DNA of 64,000 nt from M3007 sp964646615 (lineage in GTDB: Bacteria; Bacteroidota; Bacteroidia; Chitinophagales; Saprospiraceae), in contig CAZYEV010000065.1 of assembly GCA_964646615.1 (NCBI GenBank), forward strand, positions 22,651 to 86,650, in the 5' to 3' direction. Of this stretch, positions 1 through 6,203 are shown piece by piece. Position 1 is the first letter of the stretch; every line of letters begins with the position of its first letter. The notes beneath the pieces are model-generated. The model did not search any database. It was not told where the DNA came from and worked only from the letters and a program-made list of their open reading frames with translations. The translations under genes were made by a program, and so were the position numbers.

Positions 1-1209
1 GAGGAAGTTTTCAATCATGGAGCGCACGCTCACCCACGTGTTGGCGTCGTTTGGCTCGAACACGAAGTGATAGGTCGCCTTCTTGACAGACTCTTCGACG
101 TAATTGAAGAAGCGACGGACGTTGATGTAGCGCCATTCGTTGTCGTTGCCGGCCAGCGTGCGCGCGCCCCAGATGACGGTGCCGCGGCCTGTGATGTTGC
201 GGATAACATTGATGGAATGGCCGCCGTTGACGTCCACGTTCAGTTCTGCCTGCTCCAGGTCGTTGATGAGTACAGCCGGGCCGAGTACGTTGACCAGGCT
301 GACGTTGGCCGGTGCCTTCCACACGCCGCGAGAGGCATCCACAGCAGCGTATGCGCCCGTAACGGCAGCGGCAGGGTACAGCGTTGGGCCTTCGGCGGCG
401 ATGGCCTGCCTGATGGCGTTGTACAGTGCACCGGTGTTGGGGATGTCGGCCGAGCCTAACTTCTTGTCTTTCAGCGGGCCATCGGTGGGTGCGCCACCAT
501 CTTTGGAGACCTTGTGGGCCACTTTTACGTCGGTGTCGGCGTACACGTAGGTCAGTTGTGTCAGCAGCGCCGGGTAGTAAGCTGCGCCGTACTTGAGGTT
601 TTCCGTGCCGATGTGCTGGCGGAATTGCGCCACGTCCTTGACGTCCATGACGACGAAGCGGTCCTTGAGTTCGCCGGCCTGGTTAAGCGCCTTTTTGTAG
701 AGGTTGCAAATGGCGCTTTGCGAAGCAATGCCGGTAGCGTCGGGGAAGACCAACAGGGTGGGTTCATCCAGTTTTTCCACCTCCTCGAGGCCTTTTTCCA
801 GGTCGGCAGTCGTGGGCGCGTCGGCCGGGTTGCCCGTTCCGACGGATACCACGTAGCAGGTGCTGCCGCCGTTGGCGAAGAACATCTGCATGTGGTAGTA
901 CATGTTGCGTTTGGCAGGTGTCGCGCTCACGGCGAGGGTGCGGCGCAATAGCACGTCGCTGGCGTCGGTAGCGTCGTGGATGGTTACTTCGATGCCGACT
1001 TCTGCGACGCGCCCGAAGAGGCTTTCGTACTCCCGGAGCGAGCGTATTTTGCGCGGCTTCAGCACCAGATCGCCGGGCGTTTTCTCTTCGGCCTTTTCCG
1101 TGTAGCCGATGAACGCCGGGATGCTGGTCTCTACGCCCGCTACCGAGGGCGGCAGCAGAGCAACTTCGTGCACGTACACTCCCGGAGTCTTAAGATCTGC
1201 AAGGTTCAT
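1..1209 (-). CDS. eCIS/phage-like contractile tail sheath protein (partial, 3' end outside window)
   Basis: The frame starts at ATG 1209 on the minus strand and stays open for 403 codons to the window edge, so the C-terminus is missing. The N-terminus carries TPGVYVHE, the hallmark opening of contractile tail sheath proteins. Near the visible end GRGTVIWGARTL, then EWRYINVRRFFNYVEES, is the conserved sheath core that packs around the inner tube. Known family role: Pvc2/Afp2-type sheath subunits polymerise around the tube and contract to drive it into a target. It lies 72 bp downstream of an unknown gene and a Pvc16-like gene on the same strand, which favours an extracellular contractile injection system over an ordinary prophage. 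Baseplate, tube and AAA+ ATPase genes would lie beyond the left edge and cannot be checked here. Confidence 0.93.
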   Translation of the reverse strand, partial: MNLADLKTPGVYVHEVALLPPSVAGVETSIPAFIGYTEKAEEKTPGDLVLKPRKIRSLREYESLFGRVAEVGIEVTIHDATDASDVLLRRTLAVSATPAKRNMYYHMQMFFANGGSTCYVVSVGTGNPADAPTTADLEKGLEEVEKLDEPTLLVFPDATGIASQSAICNLYKKALNQAGELKDRFVVMDVKDVAQFRQHIGTENLKYGAAYYPALLTQLTYVYADTDVKVAHKVSKDGGAPTDGPLKDKKLGSADIPNTGALYNAIRQAIAAEGPTLYPAAAVTGAYAAVDASRGVWKAPANVSLVNVLGPAVLINDLEQAELNVDVNGGHSINVIRNITGRGTVIWGARTLAGNDNEWRYINVRRFFNYVEESVKKATYHFVFEPNDANTWVSVRSMIENFL

Positions 1210-1281
1210 ACGGTGTGGTTGTTTTTTATGGAATGAACAAAAGGGTGGCAATGATTGGGCATGACTCAGGCGTGGGTTGCG

Positions 1282-2028
1282 CTAAGCCGGCTCAAATCGA
1301 AGGTCGTAGCGAATGAGGGCGTCGTAGTTGGTGTTCTGGTCTTTAAAAATGCGAATGACGGCGACGATATCTTCGTACAACAAAGCGGTGTCGGCAATGG
1401 CTAATTGTTCGCCGGCGGGCGCTCCAACGTGTGCGAAGCGATAGACGCCGGCGGACAGTTCGATGAGCAGGGGCAGTTTCTTTTTGTCGGAGGCGTCGAA
1501 CACAGTGGGCGCTGGGGGTGGCCCCGGGCGGCGCGGCGTTACCTGTACGGCATTCACGCCCGCTGGCGGCGCGTAGTTGAAGCGCTCCGGCAGGCGAGCT
1601 GCCCGGTGTTGCGCAGCGGCTGTAAATGTCAGAGTCAGCACGCCGCTGTCGTTGACCAATCCCTGGTCGGGCGTCAGTGCGGCATTCAGGTTGTCGAAGT
1701 ACAGTGTCTGGGGTTGGCCCAGCAGTGAGGGCGTAGCAGTGTTGAAAGGCTTGAGGCCACCCAGGGCCGCTTTGTTTTTGGCTTTTAATAAAAAGGTGAA
1801 TGCTTGTGCTCGACTCAGCTTCCGAAGCACCGTTTTTGTACCGTCGGTTAGCACCTTTTTTTCTGCAATGGCGACTGCCGCCGACGGGTAGGGTTTGAAC
1901 AGTAGCCCGTGGTTGCGCAGTGCCAGTATGCCGTCGTCGGTTGGCTGCAGGGTGAAGAAGTCCGGCTCCAATGGGTGGAGGACGCGCAGGGCGAAGAGGA
2001 TGTCGTATTTCCAGTGGATGGTGCTCAT
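1282..2028 (-). CDS. Unrecognised protein between eCIS cap and sheath genes
   Basis: A 248-residue protein I do not recognise. It has no signal peptide or membrane segment. The N-terminal ~100 residues contain a short Lys/Ala-rich stretch (FTFLLKAKNKAAL); the middle is Pro-rich (RRPGPPPAP near residue 168); the C-terminal ~70 residues look like a mixed beta domain. Its ATG overlaps the stop of the Pvc16-like gene by 4 bp (ATGA), suggesting translational coupling, and it sits 72 bp before the sheath gene. By position it is probably a structural or assembly component of the contractile particle, perhaps a collar or terminator partner of the cap protein. That role is inferred from context alone. 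Confidence 0.7.
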   Translation of the reverse strand: MSTIHWKYDILFALRVLHPLEPDFFTLQPTDDGILALRNHGLLFKPYPSAAVAIAEKKVLTDGTKTVLRKLSRAQAFTFLLKAKNKAALGGLKPFNTATPSLLGQPQTLYFDNLNAALTPDQGLVNDSGVLTLTFTAAAQHRAARLPERFNYAPPAGVNAVQVTPRRPGPPPAPTVFDASDKKKLPLLIELSAGVYRFAHVGAPAGEQLAIADTALLYEDIVAVIRIFKDQNTNYDALIRYDLRFEPA

Positions 2029-2600
2029 AGCGGTTGCGGTGTCGCGCCGATGCCTGTAACCACGCTGGCGTCCTGTGGCTGCTGACGCTGGATGATGAGC
2101 AGACGCATTTTGTAGAGCACCGAGGGCAGGTACTTACTGCCGTTGATGCCCCATAGGTGGTTAAGGGCTTCGAAGTTGAGGGAATGAAGGTCGAAAATCA
2201 GTTTTTCAATGCCCACGGCTTTCAGCGCCGGATCGGCAAAAACGTGGCGCGCCTGAAAGAACTCAATGATGTCGCCAACGAGGCGCAAAGACTCTGCGTA
2301 CTGGTTTTTGTTGGCGCTGAACAGGACATAGACGTTGATGAACACTTCGGGTGGCTGCCCCACCGTCTTGGGTAGCCCATCGTCGCCGTTCACCTTGCGG
2401 TGATAGGGCTGGTTGCGCAGCGCCGCTTCCTGCTCGATGTTGACCACCGTAGCAATACCCACGTTCGTCAGGTTTTGCGTCGAGCTGTCCTGGCCCGACT
2501 CTACTGCCGATACATTTCCCAGCACCACCTCCGGCGGGCTGACCTGACCGAGGTCGGTATTGACCTGTTGAAGAATCCAGTTGAGCGCGACGTCTATCAT
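2025..2600 (-). CDS. Pvc16/Afp16-like tail terminator (DUF4255 family)
   Basis: A 191-residue protein with the DUF4255 (Pvc16 N-terminal) pattern: it opens MIDVALNWILQQVN, followed by a beta-rich body with an internal INVYVLFSAN strand. Family knowledge: Afp16/Pvc16 proteins cap the tube and sheath and set tail length in eCIS particles. The longest open frame begins at 2723, but its extra 41 residues (Arg- and Phe-rich) do not resemble the family. The ATG at 2600 gives the expected N-terminus and was chosen. The stop overlaps the next gene's start by 4 bp. It is the first gene of the eCIS operon as seen here, preceded by a 238-bp gap with a candidate promoter. Confidence 0.85.
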   Translation of the reverse strand: MIDVALNWILQQVNTDLGQVSPPEVVLGNVSAVESGQDSSTQNLTNVGIATVVNIEQEAALRNQPYHRKVNGDDGLPKTVGQPPEVFINVYVLFSANKNQYAESLRLVGDIIEFFQARHVFADPALKAVGIEKLIFDLHSLNFEALNHLWGINGSKYLPSVLYKMRLLIIQRQQPQDASVVTGIGATPQPL

Positions 2601-2787
2601 AAAGAAAAATTCAACATCCTGAACTGCCTGCACAGCAGCCCGGAATATGAGTAACAATTTTCCTGCAATGAAAAAAGTATAAAACGGAAAACGCCTTCGG
2701 CGTCCTTCCCAAAAGCGAGTCATCGGGCGTTTACGTCAGCCCTCTCGCTTTCATCAGCGCGACTGTTTCACAAACGGGTAACGGGCA

Positions 2788-2795
2788 CAAATTTA
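2788..2795 (-). promoter_or_regulatory. Candidate -7 box for the eCIS operon
   Basis: Read on the minus strand this is TAAATTTG, an exact match to the Bacteroidota -7 consensus TAnnTTTG. Transcription would begin near 2781, about 180 bp before the chosen Pvc16-like start. No TTG sits at the usual -33 spacing, which fits an activator-dependent promoter. A short hairpin (stem ACGCC/GGCGT, 2691-2703) followed on the minus strand by four Ts lies in the leader. All of this is by eye. Confidence 0.45.
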
Positions 2796-2821
2796 TCGAA
2801 TAAAAATCGGTTTGGCCATTG

Positions 2822-2857
2822 GACATATGTTCCAAAAACTAAGACATATGTTCCAAA
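2822..2857. promoter_or_regulatory. Paired 15-bp direct repeats, candidate activator operator
   Basis: GACATATGTTCCAAA occurs at 2822-2836 and again at 2843-2857, a period of 21 bp or two helical turns. Each copy has a CATATG centre and is nearly palindromic. The second copy overlaps the last codons and stop of the AraC-type gene. The pair lies roughly 41-76 bp upstream of the transcription start predicted from the -7 box at 2788-2795, which is where an AraC-family activator commonly binds. Binding is inferred. Confidence 0.4.
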
Positions 2858-3252
2858 TTACCATGGCAGCGCCGGTAAGTGGCCGGGCAAACGCCAAAGA
2901 CCTCCTTGAAGCGCCGGGTAAAATAGCTGGAGTCGTTGAAGCCCGTTTTCCGGGCAATTTGCTCAATGGAGCACTCCGGGCATGTGAGCAGCAGTTTTGC
3001 CGCGCGCTCCAGTCGCATCTGGCGCACGTAGGCAGTGGTGGACAGGCCCGTGGTGTCTTTGATTTTTCGGTGTAGATCGGTGCGGCTCATAAACATTTTG
3101 CGCGTCAGGTGCCCGACGTTAAGTTCCGGATCGGCGAGGCACTGCTCAACGGTTTGACGCAGCCGGCTCAGGAAAATTTTAGCACTGGTTGGCATCATGT
3201 CGTGAAGATTATCGGTGAATAAGGATATGGTTGCAGGCTGGTCGAGCAACAT
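2839..3252 (-). CDS. AraC-family DNA-binding protein (stand-alone HTH domain)
   Basis: A 137-residue protein made almost entirely of an AraC/XylS two-helix-turn-helix domain. The first HTH is around LNVGHLTRKMFMSRTDLHRKI; the second is SIEQIARKTGFNDSSYFTRRFKE, with the typical GVCPATYRR end. No ligand-binding or receiver domain is present. The frame stays open about 20 codons upstream of the chosen ATG (3252) without another start codon and reads plausibly as protein (ERYLIQQP), so the gene may be the tail of a once longer regulator. It lies just upstream of the eCIS genes on the same strand, and a direct-repeat pair sits at its 3' end, so it may control them. The stop codon is at 2839-2841. 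Confidence 0.8.
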   Translation of the reverse strand: MLLDQPATISLFTDNLHDMMPTSAKIFLSRLRQTVEQCLADPELNVGHLTRKMFMSRTDLHRKIKDTTGLSTTAYVRQMRLERAAKLLLTCPECSIEQIARKTGFNDSSYFTRRFKEVFGVCPATYRRCHGNLEHMS

Positions 3253-3933
3253 GGGCTGTTGAATGAGGTAGCGTTCAGAACTGTCAGTCGCTCCGAATAG
3301 AGAACCTTTTGCCTCTACCGTTTCAAAAACACCTTATGCCCCGCCGGCCGGCGGCCATAAGAATTATACAGGCTTGCTTCGAGAAGCGAGCACACGGTCG
3401 CTCCTGCTTGTATCCTCTGAGGGAAGAATTTTTCTCTCCCCAAAACCAGGAAAAATGTGCGGGAAGTTGAAGGCTTAACGGGTGGCCAGGCTCGAAATTG
3501 TCTGGACTCGATAAAGATATGCACCCGTTTTTGACAGTTGCGCGACGGTTGCGCACAGGCAGAGTGGGAGGACTGTTTTTCACTCAAGCTAAATGGTATG
3601 ATACAGGGAACTAAGCCCCTTCCCTGATGAAGGCGCACGTATACTCAAGTCGGAGGAGGGTAAATTATGTCAACCAGCTTTTGGCTTAATGGGCTTGGCT
3701 AACTGACCTTGTGTAAGTCTGCTGTGAGGCAAAAGATTGAAGAACCGCAAAGGTTTTTTGCTGGCGCTGCTCTCAGCGGTGAAAAAGCTCCACCAGCGCC
3801 TATGGGCATAAGCGTGCGTAACATCAGTTTCTAAATGCCTGGCATTAGAGTCTGCCCGAACTACCAGGATTTGAGGTGAAACGAGCGCCTCATGCCATGA
3901 GTCGCCCAAACAAGTTTGGGCGCTACGGGGGTG
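3253..3933. other. 681-bp gap without a convincing gene
   Basis: Short open frames exist on the minus strand (3323-3638, 3670-3909), but their composition is irregular and I recognise no motif. Base composition is more AT-rich than the flanking genes. It contains a GC palindrome near 3343-3353, a small hairpin (GCTTCGAGAAGC) near 3375 and the 18-bp palindrome at 3904-3921. It could be the eroded remains of a longer regulator or of a mobile element; nothing decides this. Confidence 0.5.
3904..3921. repeat. 18-bp perfect palindrome, dispersed repeat copy
   Basis: GCCCAAACAAGTTTGGGC is a perfect inverted repeat around a central AA. Its core CCAAACAAGTTTGG recurs three times at 44358-44423. It lies 12 bp beyond the stop of the carbonic-anhydrase-like gene on the minus strand. 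Confidence 0.75.
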
Positions 3934-4446
3934 CTACTGGAACCAGCTGGCGTAGAACACGTAGTTGTTGGCGATGCGCTGGATCTGGCCCTGGAAGAGT
4001 TCGGGCGTGAGGTCTTTGACGCGCCGGGCGGGCACGCCGGCATAGACGCCGTTGGCCTGGCAGATGGTGTTTTCCAGCACGACGGCGCCGGCGGCGATGA
4101 GGCAGTTTTCCTCTACTACGGCCTGGTCCATGATGATGGCACCCATGCCTACGAGGACGTTGTCGTGCAAGGTGCAGCCGTGCACGATAGCGCGATGGCC
4201 GATGCTGACGTTGTTGCCAATGGTGGTGCCGCACTTCTGATAGGTGCCGTGCAGGATGGCGCCGTCCTGGATGTTGACCTTGTTGCCCATGCGGATGAAA
4301 TTGACGTCGCCACGCACGACGGCCTGAAACCACACGGAGCAGTCGTCGCCCATGACCACATCGCCGATGATGGTGGCGTTTTCGGCCAGGAAGCAGTTCT
4401 GGCCAAATTGCGGCTGCATGCCGCGGCAGGGAAGGATGAGGGCCAT
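3934..4446 (-). CDS. Gamma-carbonic anhydrase-like hexapeptide-repeat protein
   Basis: A 170-residue left-handed beta-helix protein. The hexapeptide repeats run from about residue 20 to 140 (ATIIGDVVMGDDCSVWFQAVVRGD, then IGNNVSIGHRAIVHG and NVLVGMGAIIMD). The pattern RGDVNFIRMGNKVNIQDGAILH and the three spaced histidines (HGT, GHRAIVHG) match the metal site of gamma-class carbonic anhydrases (YrdA/PaaY type). Family members bind Zn or Fe as trimers; some hydrate CO2, others have no proven activity. Cytoplasmic, no signal. Downstream of the thiolase gene on the same strand with a gap of about 130 bp, so co-transcription is possible but not clear. Confidence 0.88.
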   Translation of the reverse strand: MALILPCRGMQPQFGQNCFLAENATIIGDVVMGDDCSVWFQAVVRGDVNFIRMGNKVNIQDGAILHGTYQKCGTTIGNNVSIGHRAIVHGCTLHDNVLVGMGAIIMDQAVVEENCLIAAGAVVLENTICQANGVYAGVPARRVKDLTPELFQGQIQRIANNYVFYASWFQ

Positions 4447-4574
4447 AGTGCTGTGTGGGTAACGAAGTGTGAAAAGTAGGGGTGAGGGCTTTTCCTGTTT
4501 CGTAAAAACAATTTATTTGCCGGGCCTTTTCGGTTTTTTATAGAAAAAGCCCGGCGTGCCTGAGGTGTGTGGGC

Positions 4575-5753
4575 TTATACGCGCTCGATGACGATGGCCG
4601 TAGCGCCGCCGCCGCCGTTGCAGATGGCGGCCAAGCCTAAAGTGGCGTCTTTTTGGCGCAAAACGTTGTTGAGCGTGGTTACGATGCGCGCACCGGAGGC
4701 GCCCAGGGGGTGGCCCAGCGATACGGCGCCGCCGAAGACGTTGGTTTGCGCGTGCGCAATGCCCAGCAGGCGCTCGAAGGCCAGGGCTACGACGGCGAAG
4801 GCTTCGTTGACCTCGAAGAAGTCAATGTCCGATTTTTCGACGCCGGCCATTTGCATAGCTTTAGGCGCGGCTAGGGTGGGGGTAGTGGTGAACCACTCTG
4901 GCTCCTGTTCGGCGTCGGCGAAGCCGCGGATTTTGGCCAGTGGCGTCAGGCCGTATTCGTCCACGGCTTTAGCGCTGGCCAGGATGAGAGCAGCGGCACC
5001 GTCGTTGATGGTGCTGGCGTTGGCGGCCGTCACGGTACCATCGGGCGTAAAGGCCGGGCGCAGCGACGGGATTTTATCGAAGCTGACCTTTTTGTACTCT
5101 TCGTCTTCGGTAACGAGCATCGGGTCGCCTTTGCGCTGGGGCACGGCCACAGGCACGATTTCTTCTTTGAAGAAGCCGGCTTCGGCAGCGGCGGCAGCGC
5201 GTTTGTAGGAGTCAATGGCGAAGGCATCCTGGTCCTCGCGGCTGATGCCGTATTTGGCTGCGGTGGCATCGCCGCATACACCCATGGCCTTCTGGTTGTA
5301 GACGTCGGTCAGGCCGTCTTTGGCTAAGCCGTCAATGATTTCGCCGTGGCCGTATTTGTAGCCCCACCGAGCATTAGGGATGTAGTAGGGTATCTGGGAC
5401 ATGTTTTCCATGCCGCCGGCCACGACGATGTCGTTGTGGCCCAGCATGATGCTCTGGGCGCCGAGGGTGATGGCTTTCATGCCGGAAGCGCACACCTTAT
5501 TTATAGTGGTGCAGGGCACATTGGCCGGCAGGCCGGCAAAGACGGCCGCCTGGCGGGCCGGGGCCTGGCCGAGGTTGGCGCTGACGACGTTGCCCATGAG
5601 CACTTCGCTGACCCATTCGGGGCGTACGCCCGCTTTTTCTAAGGCGCCCTTGATGGCGGCGGCGCCCAATTGCGTGGCGCTGACGCCGGCTAACGAGCCG
5701 CCAAAACTGCCTATCGGCGTGCGTACGGCGGCAACGATGAAGACTTCTTTCAT
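4575..5753 (-). CDS. Acetyl-CoA C-acetyltransferase (thiolase)
   Basis: A 392-residue thiolase of full family length. The acylated nucleophile lies in INKVCASGMKA (Cys88), with GHPLGASGAR (His348) and CNGGGGA (Cys378) as the other catalytic elements and NEAFAVVALAFE between. The N-terminus KEVFIVAAVRTPIGSFGG is canonical. It condenses two acetyl-CoA to acetoacetyl-CoA, or runs the reverse thiolysis in beta-oxidation. No hydroxyacyl-CoA dehydrogenase lies beside it, so biosynthetic or degradative direction cannot be assigned. The gene diverges from the cbb3 operon across about 200 bp. Confidence 0.95.
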   Translation of the reverse strand: MKEVFIVAAVRTPIGSFGGSLAGVSATQLGAAAIKGALEKAGVRPEWVSEVLMGNVVSANLGQAPARQAAVFAGLPANVPCTTINKVCASGMKAITLGAQSIMLGHNDIVVAGGMENMSQIPYYIPNARWGYKYGHGEIIDGLAKDGLTDVYNQKAMGVCGDATAAKYGISREDQDAFAIDSYKRAAAAAEAGFFKEEIVPVAVPQRKGDPMLVTEDEEYKKVSFDKIPSLRPAFTPDGTVTAANASTINDGAAALILASAKAVDEYGLTPLAKIRGFADAEQEPEWFTTTPTLAAPKAMQMAGVEKSDIDFFEVNEAFAVVALAFERLLGIAHAQTNVFGGAVSLGHPLGASGARIVTTLNNVLRQKDATLGLAAICNGGGGATAIVIERV

Positions 5754-5949
5754 GCTAAAACGGAGATTTGAATGCAGGTTGGAAACGGCGGCGAAGGTAC
5801 GGCTTGACCCGAACTTCAGGCAGTTTGTGCATCCTGTGAAAGCCTGGGGGCACGGCTTTGAGTAATGTCATTCACGGCTTTGACGGCAGTCATCCGACCG
5901 CCACGGCGTCCAGGCCGACCTTGCACCCGATTTCGAGAGTCAGATCGCT

Positions 5950-6198
5950 ATGGAAGTCATTTTCGTCCTCATTCTCATCAGCTTAGCCGTAGCCGCAGGT
6001 TTTTTAATGGCCTATTTCTGGGCAATGCGCGCCGGTCAATACGACGACGATTACACCCCAGCGGTGCGCATGCTTTTCGACGATGAGCTGATTGACCCAA
6101 AAGGCGAGTCCCGCAGCGATAATGCCTCTTCACCCGAAGAGGAGAAAGAGAAATCTGTCACAGTATCCGTAAACGAACATCCGCAACGAATATCCTGA
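5950..6198 (+). CDS. ccoS: cbb3 oxidase maturation protein CcoS
   Basis: An 82-residue protein with one N-terminal membrane segment (residues ~2-22) followed by FLMAYFWAMRAGQYDD, the short conserved CcoS motif, then an acidic, low-complexity C-terminal tail longer than in proteobacterial CcoS. CcoS is needed for cofactor insertion into cbb3 oxidase. It leads the operon and ends 5 bp before ccoNO. In many Bacteroidota the copper ATPase gene ccoI precedes ccoS; here the upstream gene is a divergent thiolase. Confidence 0.9.
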   Translation: MEVIFVLILISLAVAAGFLMAYFWAMRAGQYDDDYTPAVRMLFDDELIDPKGESRSDNASSPEEEKEKSVTVSVNEHPQRIS

Positions 6199-6203
6199 AG
6201 GTT

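Noticed and set aside
2025..2723. Longer start (2723) for the Pvc16-like protein
   Set aside because: The extra N-terminal residues are Arg/Phe-rich and unlike the family; the ATG at 2600 gives the conserved N-terminus.
3670..3909. 79-residue minus-strand frame in the 3253-3933 gap
   Set aside because: Irregular composition, no motif, no plausible partner; treated as non-coding.
3916..4479. 187-residue open frame opposite the carbonic-anhydrase-like gene
   Set aside because: It is antisense to a clearly conserved hexapeptide protein. Long antisense frames are expected in GC-rich coding DNA.
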